The notes under the pieces were generated by a model. That model searched no databases. It was not told the DNA's origin and worked only from the letters and a program-made list of their open reading frames with translations. Below, piece after piece: positions 33,401-45,700 of a stretch of DNA of 64,000 bases. Source of the stretch: Shiraia sp. slf14 (lineage: Eukaryota > Ascomycota > Dothideomycetes > Pleosporales > Shiraiaceae); assembly GCA_000498155.1 (NCBI GenBank), contig AXZN01000045.1, forward strand, positions 310,001 through 374,000, written 5' to 3'. The translations under genes were made by a program, and so were the position numbers. The first letter of the stretch is position 1. Each line of letters opens with the position of its first letter.

Positions 33401-34878
33401 ACCCTGACCGATTGTTATCGCAGCAGATGCTTGCAAATAGATACCTTTTCAGTGGGCAGACAAAAGAAGCAGTAGATGTACTAGAGCATGTTGTAAAAGT
33501 GAAAGAGTCGCTCGAAGAGACTGACACGTCGCGACTATCATCAATGCACTTGCTCGGTGCAGCATACCTCAGGGCCAAGCAGGTGAAACAGGCGATACAG
33601 CTATTAGAGGACGTTGTTAAGCTTCGAAAGGGCGTCCACGAAATAGGTGAACGTGATCTACTGATGTCACAGGAAGAGCTTGCATCTGCATATTATGAGA
33701 GCGGACAGATAAACGAGGCAGTGGAGCTATTGAATCACGTTCTTCGCATTCGAAAGAAAGTCCTAACAGAGACACATCCTGAACTTCTACAAACTGCAAA
33801 TTTGCTTAGTCATGCATATGCTAGCAACGGACAGATACAGGAGGCAATGGAGCTACAGGAGGAGGTTGTTAAGACACTTGATGGGTTTCCGGAGACTCAC
33901 CCCGACCGATTGACCTGGCAGTATGAGCTTGCCGATTTATACTATGGTAATGGACGCATAAAGGAAGCAACTGGGTTGCTAGAGCACGTGTTACAGGTTC
34001 GGGAGAAAACCCTCATAGAGACTGATGTCGATCGACTGAATGCGCAGCATCATCTTGCAAGAGCATACATTGCCGATGAGCGATTAGAAGAGGCAGTAAA
34101 GTTGTTAGAGAACGTTGTCCATGTCCAAAAGAAAATTTCCGTTGAGACCGACAGATCTCTATTGGAACTACAGCATGAGCTTGGTAGTATTTACATCACA
34201 ATCCAACGGACAGAAAATGCGGTAGCACTCCGGACAGAAAAGGCGATAGCACTACTAGAGCACGTTGTTAAAACGCAAGCGAGTATTCTCCCAGAAACCC
34301 ATCGCTCTCGACTAGCATCACAACATCAGCTTGCGAGAGCATACATACTCCGTGGATCCGATGATATGGCAGTAAGGTTACTAGAGCATGTTATTCAAGT
34401 TAGAGAGAGGCAGGTCGACGCTAGCGATCCTGAGCTTTTGGCTTCGCAGCATGTGCTTGCCAAGGCGTACCGCTTCAACGGGCAACTCATGGAATCAATA
34501 GCGGTCTGGGAGCATGTAATTGCCGTAGAGTGCCAAGTTGGTCAGACTAATCAATTATGGCGATCGAAAGCGCAATACACACTTGGTAAAGCATATCTTG
34601 CTAACAGTCAAGCTGAGGAGGCAAAAGCACTACTAGAACATGTTGTTAGAGTTCTGGAAAGTATCCTCTCCGAGACTGATCCCTATCTACGACGGTCACA
34701 GCGTACGCTTGCAAGAGCTTACTACGCCAACGGTGAGCAAAAAAAGGCGATGAACCTTTTATGTTATGTGGCCTCTATGCAAGGTCAGGGCCCTCCATTG
34801 TACGACAAAGGGAAAAGCCGGAAGCAATTCGTGCAGAGTCAGCAGACTGAAGGGAAAAAAGATGAAACGGAAATGTAG
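30457..34878 (+). CDS. Fungal NLR: alpha/beta-hydrolase, NB-ARC, TPR
   Basis: Six exons (30457-30536, 30586-30901, 30980-31039, 31087-31380, 31432-31612, 31670-34878) join in phase to give 1,379 residues. Residues 1 to about 300 form a serine alpha/beta-hydrolase of the SERAC1/DUF676 type: AVQGLGAHPFYTW, GHSLGG with Ser144, FLGTPFQGS and a late ADHSGLNKF that fits the catalytic His. The NB-ARC domain follows, with Walker A GLGGLGKS (Lys367), Walker B LLILDNADDW, an MTSRN sensor and MHPLAHAWARDRL in the winged-helix region. From about 849 to 1350 run about 12 tetratricopeptide repeats of 41-42 residues. By family logic, ligand binding at the TPRs would oligomerise NB-ARC and activate the hydrolase, often causing cell death. 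The repeats are diverged from one another. Intact. SEC9 is 4.3 kb away. Confidence 0.92.
34207..34254 (+). repeat. In-frame 24-bp tandem duplication within a TPR
   Basis: Bases 34207-34230 and 34231-34254 are two adjacent 24-base copies differing at only a few positions. They encode RTENAVAL and RTEKAIAL. The extra eight residues break the 41-42-residue repeat period. Confidence 0.8.
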
Positions 34879-36012
34879 AAAGTGACTCCGCTTTGCGGAT
34901 CTAGGACCTCCGAAATGGTTTCCATATTTCATATTTCCTGAACTAATGCCACACCACGACAGCAGAATTAAACGCAACATTCGCCACGTACTACCGTCTT
35001 TAAAGCCCTGCGACGTATTCGATGGGACAACCACTCTGTGACTTGAAGGCTTCTCCAAGGCCGTTTTAATTTCCTCCTATTTTCCGAACATTGTACTGTC
35101 TGTTTTTTTCGCCTCCCTGTTTCGCTTATTACGCCTCTGTGCTTCATGTTTGTCTCCCTCGACCTTTGCTAGTATCCGTAGTTTTCACGACTTTTTACTA
35201 AATTTCTTAAAAGCAAAGTTCGGTTCGTTTAGCTGTCCTGCTTTTCTTCCCCTACCATTTCTCGTTTGACTATATATTTATGTGTACAATTCCGAGATCG
35301 TAGCTGGTCATCGCTGCCGGCGATCCCTTTGGAAGATTTGACTACTTGAGAATATGGATTTGCCCAAAGACTGCTTATGAGATGGCTAGTCAATGGCCAA
35401 AGCCTTTTGTGAACTCTTTTGGGAAGCTGGAGTCTTCCGCTTGGCACCTTGGTCATTTAGCTATTCCTTATTTTAGCACAGATAAATACAATGATTGTAA
35501 TAATTAATAAGTTATGTGATATAAAAAGATCTTATGCATCATTTCCCCTTGGTTGTTAAGTCAGTGGATACCCTCTTGCAGCTACTCAGATAATGTTGCA
35601 TTGGTATAAGAGGGGTAGCTTTCAATCGGGCGATTCCAAGCATAACTACATGCAATGGCAAAGGCGAATAGACTGATTTACCCACTGTGGCTACTATTGG
35701 GCAAAAAGCGGTTTTAGCCTTGTCTTCACATTCGTGCCGATCCGTCTCAGTGCAATATGACGTGCAAGACTTTCAAAAGTGGGGGTGAATAGAATTATTC
35801 TTGGGAAAAAGCCTTATAGCAAGGAAAACACGTATATCTCATCTACATCTGAAGCTAACGTGGGTTTGTGGGGTCCAATGATCCTAGAGCATTAGATGCG
35901 GTTGACAGCTAAGCCCATGTAGGAATTTGATTTATATATCAGAACTAACTTCATACCATGCAACTACCTACAACTCTAGATTCACTATTCCCAGATGATA
36001 TAATGCTGATCG
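34879..36012. other. Intergenic between NLR and P450 genes
   Basis: About 1.1 kb, A/T-richer than the flanking genes. No ORF with motifs, tRNA or transposon end was recognised. The last part is the P450 upstream region. Confidence 0.45.
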
Positions 36013-37900
36013 ATGACAATGCTATCCAACCTCATCGAACCAACGTACTCTGAAAAGTCAATGAGCATCATTGCCTCATCATTATTTCTGTATTGGATCA
36101 TCTCCATCTTTAATACTCGATATCTTTTAGCCCTTTCAAAGGTTCCGGGCCCATTTTGGCCTTCAGTGTCACGTACATGGCTAATGTGGAGGATGTATCG
36201 TGGCGACTTAGAAAGACATATGCGTTCATTGCATCAAAGGTATGAATGTTATTAAATTAACGATTGTGCGACTCACGCGTCTGTAGTAAGCCAACATATT
36301 TATCAGAGCTTGAGCCAATGGCCGGGTAGCTTTATTAGCAGTCTTGGCCAATTTCTTTTCCCTATATCTTCACTTACTATGTTTACAGAGTACGGCCCGC
36401 TTGTTCGCATTGCGCCTGATGAGGTCCACGCTAGCGATCCGAAGTTTATTCCAATGATCTATCCGGTGAAAAGCCCGCTCGAGAAGACCGATTGGTATTT
36501 TACTTATAAACCTGTGGGACTACGTGGAAGTCCGGACCTGTTTACAGATGATAACGAAAAGCATCACGCAGCTTACCGTAGGACTGTTGGGCAGGCATAT
36601 ACTTTGAGCAGCATACTAAAGAGCGAGAGCGCATTGGATCAAACCATGAGTCTTTTTGTGGAGAGATTGAGTGGCTTTGCTGATAGTGAAGAAGCCTTTG
36701 ATTTTGGTTTGTGGTTAGAAATGTGAGTATTATATAACGCCTTTTCTAACAGTGGTTCTTCTATCTAGCAATGAAAGAAGTACAACAAAGGAAAACGGGC
36801 TTAGATCAATAGGTTCGCCTTCGACAACGTTGGCGCGGCTTTCTTCGGCCACCAGTTCGGCTTTCTCGAACAGGGAATTGATTATGGCGGCTTTATCAAA
36901 GCTGTGCACACTGCAATGCCACTCAACTCGGTTGTTGCGATGGCTCCTCTCTGGATCCGGGGTATGCTTTTGAAGATTGGAATTCTTTTTCCAAAAGTTT
37001 ACGATGCCATCATGGCTGTGAATGGTGTACGTCAGATTGCCATCCGTGAGACAAGTTTGGCTCAAGAGCGAAGAATGAAGACTCCTTCGACGAGGACAGA
37101 TATTTTGTCGCAACTTGTATCAATTATGCACGAGAAGCGCGATGTTGTCACAATCGACAATATCCACAAAGAATCATGGGCAGCGGTGTAAGTATATTTA
37201 CCGCTCTGATAGGCAAGAACTAGTCTCATGAGTGGTTAGCATGGCCGGAGCGGATAGCACGGCCGGTGCACTTCGAGCTATCTTTTACTTCCTGATGAAA
37301 CATCCCGAGAAGATGAAAAAGCTGATCACGGAAATTGACGATTCTTTTGAGCATGGTAGATTAACCCATCCTATACAATACGGCCAGGCTATCAAGATAC
37401 AGTACCTGAAGGCCGTTGTTCAAGAGTCGCTTCGTTTATTCCCGTCATTTGGAGTCTCGATGCCGAGATATGTCCCTACTACTTGTCTCAGCATCGGAGG
37501 CTTCCAACTTCCAGCTGGAACAAAGATCGGCATGAACCCGGCAGTTACGCAATATGACAAAATCATCTTTGGTGAGGATGCTTACGAGTTCAGACCTGAA
37601 AGATGGCTCGAAAGTGAAGATCAATACCGGGCTATGGAAAGAGCCATGCTCGTATTTGGTGCTGGTACCAGAACATGCATTGGCAAACATGTAGGTTCGA
37701 ACTTGCCTAGTATTGACAATTCTGAGTTCTAACCACCAGTATAGCTATCGACAATCGAAATTTATAAAGTCGTACCTGAGATACTGCGCCGTTTCACTGT
37801 ACAAATGGCACATAACGAACCTTGGAAGATACGTAATGCGACTTTCGTGCTACAAAGCAACATCATATGTAAAGTTACGAGAAGGCAATCATTGATATAG
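36013..37900 (+). CDS. Cytochrome P450 monooxygenase, first splice junction unresolved
   Basis: The well-supported exons are one ending at 36722, then 36813-37187, 37240-37690 and 37745-37900. Exon 1 starts at ATG 36013 with a membrane anchor (about residues 17-37) and the KVPGPFWP proline hinge. Later motifs are the I-helix AGADSTAG, ESLR (ExxR), RPERW and the heme loop FGAGTRTCIGKH with its Cys thiolate. It resembles the benzoate/pisatin-hydroxylase-like group, and the substrate is unknown. Exon 1 ends LHQR at a GTATGA donor (36240), while the conserved YGPLVRIAPDEV starts at 36391. The nearest acceptor (CAG ending 36388) is one base out of phase, and the in-phase acceptors at 36309 or 36339 insert 17 or more odd residues. 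The gene may be slightly damaged or use a longer exon. Confidence 0.85.
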
Positions 37901-38531
37901 CTTTTAGTATCATCTTGTAGTCCATTGTCTTTGATTGTAAGGACCAAGTTTCACGACTTCCTTCCATATTGCATCTCAACTATGTTGCCTGCGCAAGACT
38001 GTTCCCGAACCTCGTCATATTCATTGTTTTCTTTTGGTCTTTATGCCAGAATCTAAAGCTTTAAGAAACATTAAGCTTGAAGATGCCCAGTGTTGGACTT
38101 GGGCTATTGGGCATGCAGATGATGGTTGATCTCGTCGTAGTCCTTCCTATGCAACATAAGACATAATGAAGTCACTAAGGCATTGTAACTTGGGTAGTCT
38201 CTGTTCAAGATGAAGGTAGCGTTGAAATAAATTTGATTGCTTAAAGCGCACACGTGAAAACTATCGAATGAAATGAGATTCACAATTAAGAAAGTGGCTG
38301 CAAGCCCCTTCCAAGTGCTTATCTGAAGGCCCGAACTTGTCCGATCCTTCTCGTGCTACTACAGATCAATCTCAGTGGCAGGCCTGGCAATGTTTGCACG
38401 CCAATGATGTGCGTTGACTGGATCCTTCTGGTAAATATTCGCTTCGAAGAAACGATTATGCGTGGCGCATTTGTAGTTCTTAAAACTGTAGCACTATTAG
38501 CACTTTATACTCGATTATTAAGGAGGGTAAA
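37901..38531. other. Intergenic downstream of the P450
   Basis: About 630 bases without a supported gene. Confidence 0.4.
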
Positions 38532-38825
38532 TTACGTATTGAGCTTCTCGAAATTTGCTTCGATCAGCCATTGTTCTGCTACCTCTACAAACTCATTTTC
38601 AACTTGAACAAAATATCGTTTGCTCTCAAGGGGCCCATAGTTGACTTGCTTGACAACTTGCACCACGAAGTTGACATCCGAAGAGGGTGGCAATGTCTGA
38701 GAATCGGCGATAAGACTTTCTTTGGGGTATTTTGCCCAGCTCATGAAGGTGTTGAACTTGGTCTCGTGGGAGATGGTGCGATTTTTGTAAGAACTGATGC
38801 TCGAGCAGCAAAAGATAGAAGACAT
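38532..38825 (-). CDS. Possible small protein or gene remnant
   Basis: A 97-codon ORF with protein-like composition: an aromatic, mixed alpha/beta pattern including VNFVVQVV, NYGPLESKRYF and VEVAEQWL. No family is recognised, and no intron or extension was found. It could be a remnant of a longer gene. The surrounding sequence from 38826 to 39313 has nothing else to support. Confidence 0.2.
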   Translation of the reverse strand: MSSIFCCSSISSYKNRTISHETKFNTFMSWAKYPKESLIADSQTLPPSSDVNFVVQVVKQVNYGPLESKRYFVQVENEFVEVAEQWLIEANFEKLNT

Positions 38826-39313
38826 GATGCTTGAGGCTTACATATCATGGCGAGAAAATATCAAACTTATACACATAAGCTAGTAAAGAATCAACCAATA
38901 AATTGATGATATTTTGAGGGCCACCACGGCGCCAACGACCTGAGTTCATTGGACAATTTTTGAGGCCTACCACATTTCATATAATAGTCTCGACCTCATT
39001 GAGCGTCATTGATGATACAACATACATATTATGTCGGGTTGCTACGTTACACTATCATCACTTTGGGATTGTTGAGATGCATAGGCTTCATTCTTGGTAC
39101 AAAAGAGCTTTCAGATCAGCAACGGAGAATTCTCTATCTGAACATGTAACATGAGATCGCAGTGTCCAGAGCACTTGAAAGTTGAAGGCTTTATTTGAGC
39201 CCTGAAATGTTGCAGATGAAACAAAGTGATAGACAGCAGAGCAAAATGTCAAGAACGGTTCATTTCAATGTGGACATATCAATTAAATTCAGATTTCTGG
39301 TCAAGCAACTAAT

Positions 39314-40173
39314 CTACAGGAGCGGATGTCCAGGGTGTCGAGATTTGATATGCCTATTCATGTTGTCCTTGCGTGGCATCGCCTTCGAACACGAAGCCAC
39401 CGGGCACAAGAATTGCCGCTGAGAGATCTCCTGTCCTGTCTTGCTCAGATGGGCTGGAGTATTCTTGTGACGCTCATAATCTTTCTTGAAGTCTTTACTT
39501 TTCTGTAAGACTGCTTGGCACTCGCATATGAAGATTTCGTGCGTCTTCATGTGCAAGCTAAGGGTATGTCAAATTGCATTCAATTTGGAAGTGCTGTTAA
39601 CTTACTGTAGATCTCGTCGGCGCTGAAAGCTTCTCTCACATTGTGAACACGCATTTTGTTCCTGGGGCTCCCTTGCATTCTGAGCTTGGTTCGAAACTGA
39701 TGGCTGTCCTCCATAGGTGGGTAGGTTTTCAAAAGAATGTGGTGACCGGGGTGATATTAAAGTACATTCAGGGTAAGGAGGGAAATCATCTGTCTCAAAA
39801 GGTTGCTGCTGCTCTCCATCTAATTGTGTCTCCTCGGAAAGCTGGGTCGCTGCCGGAACAGATGTGTAAGGGTCCCGAACAAGCAAGCTCGGGTCAATAA
39901 AAAGGTGCTGTTCGTGTTGATCTTCGTTTTGAAACCTTACTTGCTGAAACTCGGAAATTGAAAGCTACGCAGTCGACGTAGCAGTTGCACACGGGCGTCC
40001 GACAGGCAAGCACCAGGCTTGAAGTGACACAATAAAAAAGAAAGAGAGCAGAGAAGAGAAGAGAAAATTACCCCAAAAGAATGTTCCCTTTGGCGGCCAA
40101 GGGCCCCGCGGTAGAGAAGAGCAATCAAGGAAACGATACCAGGACGAGACTTATATACCCGATTCAAATCCAC
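39314..40173 (-). CDS. C2H2 zinc-finger protein, putative transcription factor
   Basis: Three exons (40173-40072, 39964-39606, 39557-39314) encode 234 residues. The first finger, CSQCERSF...LHLHMKTH, is completed only across intron 2: C-x2-C-x12-H-x3-H. A degenerate central unit starts CECQ and includes YERHKNTPAH. The last finger is FLCPVASC...MNRHIKSRH (C-x4-C-x12-H-x4-H). The N-terminal half is Gln/Pro/Ser-rich and could be an activation region. No target can be inferred. The first intron, which supplies the only upstream ATG, has a pyrimidine-rich body and is less certain than the second. Confidence 0.65.
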
Positions 40174-40943
40174 TGCGATGCTGGGAATTCGCTCTAGCCA
40201 AAGTCGAAAATGATTGGCTTAACACGCATGTGGTAGGCCTCAAAATTAGCGCACTTTTTGTGGCAATATGACTCGTCGCATTGACTGCATCACAACATGA
40301 GCTAGAGATGATAGCGCGTTAGTGTACTTACTATAGCAATTCGCATCGGCCTCAACTGATAATTTATGCACGACTACCCATTGGTCAACCTTTCGCACGT
40401 CGTTGAAATCCAGCATTCAGTGGCTATGAAGGCTTTAATGGCCTCTAGTAGATGGCTTGAAAATGTAAACGAAAATTGATGCAAGGCTAGGCAGGCAAGA
40501 GCCAGTCATTCTCGCATTCGGAACTGGTATCATTGTATGCATTGAAAACATGGTAAGATGTTCACAGCATTACATGTTAATCAAACTTAGTTATCGATCA
40601 CGGAGTTGTAAAAGTCGCCACCGAGTTAGAGCTGGATTTAATATAGACATGGCGCATGTTAATCCATAAAAAACGTACAAAGCGTTTTAGGTGCTATAAA
40701 GCAGTTTTATGTGTGAAATCATAAGGCAATTCAGCCACGGACATCTAGTGAATGTATGTCAAGCATCTTCACTTCTTCATTCTATGATTCTTCAGAATAA
40801 GGTTTTGTTCATTTGATCTATGCGTCTAGTTTACTGAATACATGTAGCGTGGATATATTTATGGTTATATGATAGGAACAAGTTGAACCCCGATTTTCAA
40901 GAGGCGAGGTGAGACCCCGAAGCACCCGATTAAGGCCTTTCGC
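40174..40943. other. Intergenic between C2H2 and alcohol dehydrogenase genes
   Basis: About 770 bases, A/T-rich, with no supported gene. Confidence 0.45.
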
Positions 40944-42005
40944 CTAGTTCTTGAGAACGTAGCGATACCTGGGCAAGCCCTTCTCAAAGTCAATAAGTAC
41001 TTGGTTGGCCTCCTCCATCGGCCTAACTTGTACCCAAGCCTGCAAATTCGTTTCCTTGGCCAACTCCAACATATCGCGAATATGTTGCCTTGTACCAATC
41101 AAGCTTCCTGCAATCTTGAGATTCTTGAAGATAAGTCCGAGAGGTGAGAAGCTGGGCAGTGGGTCATCAGGTGCACCGAGCTGGACAAATGTGCCGTTAA
41201 CGTCCAACAAATTGAGGTATTGATCGAGTGGGAAAGATCCAGAGACGGTGGAAATGATCAAATCCAGCGAGCTAGCGTTCTTGGTCATCCATTCTGGGTC
41301 TTCACCAGTGGCGATGAACTCATCAGCGCCTAGTTCGAGTGCGTCTGCCTTCTTGCTGGAAGACCTCGAGATAGCAACAATCTTATCGCACTTAAGAGCT
41401 TTTGCGAAAAGTAGCGCAAAGTGGCCGAGGCCTCCAACGCCAACGACACCAACACGCTTTCCAGGACCAGCACCGTATGATACAAGAGGGTTGTATACAG
41501 TCACACCTCCACACATGAGCGGTGCAGCGAATTCCGAGGGCAAACCCTCAGGAATAGGGATCGCGAATGATCCCGGTCCACGCCAAGTCTTAGCATACCC
41601 TCCGTATGACTTATCGCCGTTGCTGTGTTTTCCATTATATGTCATAGTCATCTTGTTGCAATTCGACTCTTGCTCCATTTTGCACGGGCGGCATGACTCG
41701 CAGCACTCGCTCTGAGCACCAACACCAACGCGATCACCGACCTTGAGATCCTTCACCTCTTTTCCAACACGAGTTACTTTGCCGATGATTTCGTGGCCGA
41801 CTACGAGCGGGTAGTCGGATGGGCCCCAGCCAGATCGGAGTGTGTGAACGTCACTGCCACAGACACCACAGTGGCTGATATCCATTTCGATGTCTGTCTC
41901 TTCGAAGGCCTTGGGTTGGAAAGCTCCCCATTGCATGTTGCCATTGGCGGCGGAAGGGTCGTGGGCGACCCAGCCTGTGAATTCGGAAGTGTTGGTTGAA
42001 GACAT
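40944..42005 (-). CDS. Zinc alcohol dehydrogenase, cinnamyl-alcohol-dehydrogenase type
   Basis: A single exon of 353 residues from ATG 42005; the upstream in-frame ATG at 42056 is less likely because the core starts soon after 42005. GroES-like domain: CGVCGSD and GHEIIG supply catalytic zinc ligands, and the cluster CCESCRPCKMEQESNC binds the structural zinc. The Rossmann fold has GVVGVGGLGHFALLFAKAL, followed by a serine/lysine-rich segment (ISRSSSKK) typical of NADPH preference. It resembles yeast Adh6/Adh7, which reduce many aldehydes. It sits next to the hxnR-like regulator, so a role at the edge of that cluster is possible but unproven. Confidence 0.92.
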   Translation of the reverse strand: MSSTNTSEFTGWVAHDPSAANGNMQWGAFQPKAFEETDIEMDISHCGVCGSDVHTLRSGWGPSDYPLVVGHEIIGKVTRVGKEVKDLKVGDRVGVGAQSECCESCRPCKMEQESNCNKMTMTYNGKHSNGDKSYGGYAKTWRGPGSFAIPIPEGLPSEFAAPLMCGGVTVYNPLVSYGAGPGKRVGVVGVGGLGHFALLFAKALKCDKIVAISRSSSKKADALELGADEFIATGEDPEWMTKNASSLDLIISTVSGSFPLDQYLNLLDVNGTFVQLGAPDDPLPSFSPLGLIFKNLKIAGSLIGTRQHIRDMLELAKETNLQAWVQVRPMEEANQVLIDFEKGLPRYRYVLKN

Positions 42006-42786
42006 GTTTTGAGAGGGTGATTGATATAGTGAAGAAAACGCTGGATTCGATTGCAAACTATCTTTTCATCGCACAAAATATCTACTCTATATACCATAAT
42101 TCACTGTGATATCCAAGCAAAGTCCTATCCCAAGATTTGTAATGCTTCAAATTGCGGTGTTGTGAATTTGCTGCTTCGCCGATCTTTCGCCGGACACTTG
42201 GATCCACTGCCATGACTTCAAGATCCACGTTTTGCAACTTCATCCTTGATAACACCGCTAAAGCCGGTTCTCCGAGGTTCTTTTATCTTCGCACGTGGAA
42301 AATATGTTCAAAACGTCTGTACTAAGTCGGTCCGTTGTGCCTGAGACAAGGATGAGCGCCACGTGGAAAGGACCCACAAGTGTCTATTTCGACTTCACCA
42401 GCTTCATGAAACTAGGTTTTGCTGACGTAGGTGAGATATATTTTGAAGTACCCACAAATTGGCATTACTAACCACTGCCGCAACTGTCCGCGACTCGTCG
42501 AAAATTCGAAATATGAGCGTATACGCTGTATTATGTTAGAGGTGAGAACGATCGTCATTGTGTATCGGACCAAGTAAATTGTTAGACTAGCCGTGAATAA
42601 ACAACTCACTGCGGTGGAAACGGAGTTAAGACATTCATCTGGGTAGTCTCAGACAGCACTTCCATAGCTCTCACCGCAAGATAACAACCTACGTTACCAT
42701 TGGTGACGATTGAATATTGTCTCAAGTCTTATCCCAATTCTTTCATGTTTGAGTTTTCATATTATTGTTGATCAAGGGTATACTCA
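42006..42786. other. Intergenic, alcohol dehydrogenase promoter and regulator 3' flank
   Basis: About 780 bases without a supported gene. Confidence 0.45.
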
Positions 42787-45700
42787 TCATATACTTCCCA
42801 GCCCACCAGCACCTACAAGCCGCCACTGCACCAATCCCCTCAATACCATCATCCCATCATGCACAACAGCCCACCGAACCTTACTCAAACACTTACTCAC
42901 CACAGCCGCAAGGCCATTTGTTCCTCTTTTCCCCAACCCACCAGTGATACTATCCGGATACCCAGCTTCTAGAAGTTTCTCTGGGTCACTCTTCGCTATG
43001 ACTTCTAACAAGTTTTTCATCTCCGCACTGGGATCCCAAATAATCTCATCGTCATCAAATTGCTGGTGGGAGTGACCCTGTTCAGGCGATGGACGCGCAT
43101 ACCACACTCCCCAAACAACCAGGGTACCTAGATATACAGCCCATGGATGATGCCACAATCGGCCACCGCCAACATCATTAGCTGCCAGCTCGCCATCGAG
43201 GACGTCAACGCCTTCTGATACCAGCGCAGCGGCATGCCAGACTGCTTTGCTAGCTTGTATGGGATTTTCAGATACCCATTTTTTCACTGCTCGCTGCGAA
43301 CGCACGTAATCTTGGCGGCCTACGGGTTTGCCTAGGATGTGTCGGGCTCCAGCGTAGATTTGAAGATCGAGGAAGGGGGTATGGAGAAGGACGTGTGCTG
43401 AGTGGTAGAGGGCCAAGATGGCAGTGCGAGATACATGAAATTCCTTGGCGAGGAAGTGGTCGGGTGATGGTAAACGAGCGACATAGTCACCGCAGAAGGC
43501 GTTGTAGTCGGCGTACCATGCATTGTAGGATGTTGCTAAGCGAGCTTGCCAATTGCCTAGAGGGTTGACGTCGATTACTCCCAGTGATGTTTGGTCTCGT
43601 CGTTGCATGTCCCAGGCTACTGACATCAAGCCATGGAGTAACAACGAACGTGAAAGAGCGTTGAGGTTCTTTGGGACTTTAGCTGCGTTGGGATGGAGGT
43701 ACATCTTCAGGCATGATAGAAACAGAGGTGTTGTAGGTTGCTTTTGTCGTTGTTGTTGCCATGCTTCTGCTGAGTCTGCTTCCCATATCGACTGGTCGCA
43801 TGGAAGGTTAGAACGTAACTCAAAAGCCGACATACAAAGTGATTGGCAGAATAACACAGCATGCTGGGTATCCCACATAAAACACAAAAATGCTAACCTC
43901 TTCTTCTGCTCAGCGTCGCACCATGTGCGCCAATCTTCTTCGAGGTCGTCGGTAGCTTCTTCTAATTTTGGTGGGCGAATACTCTGACAATCACTGCGCC
44001 TGATAAGATTGATCAACAGCCCGTGAAAGAGATGAGACATATCGTGCTGTTTTTGCCCTGCTCTACTCTTGCCGAAACATTCGACAAGCAGTATAGTTTG
44101 GAGCACCCATAGATCTGGCTTCGCTGAGAATCCTGCGTTAGCGAAAATTTGAGGTCGCAAAACATCATGTATGCAGACCTGCCGTAATCAGTAGATGAAA
44201 CATGTAGTATTCAGCAATGACTCACAGCCAGTTGATGTGAATCCTTATCACCATATGTCGCTCCAAGAAGGAGCACTGAGGTCAGTAGAAGTGTGTCGAC
44301 TTCGGAAGGATCGAACGTCGACATGTGTATTAGAGGATAAACGGTATTGAAGCGTGTGAAAAAGAGGTCGCAATATGTTTGCATACTGCTGAGAGAAAGC
44401 AAAGGGTGGTCCCGCATGACTATGCTGCCATCTGGAGCAGTTGGTTGTGTAATGTCGATGAGATCTAATACCTGTGCGCGCGCCAATTCATCGATTATGG
44501 GGAGGTTATTAGATGGCTGCAGCATGGACATGGGGCGCTCCACATCGGTGCATGCTTTGCCAATAGCTGTATAGCTCATGCTTTTAGTGGGAAGTTTAGA
44601 ACTAGTTTGTGTTGATTGCGGCGACCTGGTAGTGTTTTGTACAATCCCAATTGCTTCATTGGCAATCGATGGGGTAATCATAGATGGTATTGTGGAATGA
44701 TGTGGAGAGCTAGTAGTTTGGCATAATGACTCCAGATGCTCAGTTGACGACACGGACTTCTCGATATCCATAGAGCCCATTTGCATTTCAAATAACTGGT
44801 TTGGGTGTGGTACTGCGTGATTATTGAAATCGAGTGCGGGAAAGTTATCTTGAATATTGGGGTGCTGTGTTGGGTCAGGCCGTGATAGATCTAATTCGAA
44901 TAGCCAATTGTAATTGCTCATAGTTGTGAATGGATTGTTGAAAGAGCTCGCTGTATCTGGATTGAAGATTTCGTCAAAAGGTGCATCGTCAAGAATTGCT
45001 GAAGTGAAGTGGTCGCCTTGAGGCTGGGATAGCTCAGTAGACCAAAATCTTTCGTCTATGGGTGAGTAGGAGTTTGCGGACGATAATGTGTTTGGCTCTA
45101 GAATTTCCGGATAGCCACTTGCTAAGCCTAACTCATGATCATTCCACGACTGGCTATTGGACGAGTTACTAGATATTGGTGGAGAAATTGGAGCACCGTT
45201 TTCCTGGTGCAGGATATTTGTGAAGGTTTGCAGTGACTGTAGAGATTGATCATGTGGAAATGGAGCTGGTAAAGGTTTCTGAATGTCGCCAGGCAGAGTA
45301 GGCTTTTTGGTCACGATATTCCCGTTAGCATCCTTCCACATGCGCCTAAGGACTTTTGGTTAGTGACAAGCTACTATCTTCACTTTGAAGCACTGACTTG
45401 CGTGTATTCAGAATGCCACAGCCTTCTGCACCAGCCTCTTCATCCTTCTGTCGATGTCGGGTCATGTGCCGTTCTAACAGTAATGTTAGTGGCCATTATT
45501 TAGATTGCATAGTAATATGACATCCCAAAAGCCTAGTACGGCACAGCAGCCACGTGTACAGCATGCATCGACTACGGGATGGTAGTGACCTGCTGCGTTG
45601 ATCCACTCTTGTCAAATTAAGCCACAAATACAAAGCTTGTGCCACTCATTCCAAAGGAATAATACACCCACCAAGAAGGTCTCTTCGCTTGAAATGCGCC

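Noticed and set aside
37691..37705. GGTTCGAAC, resembling a tRNA B-box
   Set aside because: It lies in the last P450 intron, and no A-box or cloverleaf could be built around it.
30148..38334. 14-base match ATCTGAAGGCCCGA at 30148 and 38321 as possible transposon remnants
   Set aside because: Too short, with no flanking duplication or terminal repeats.
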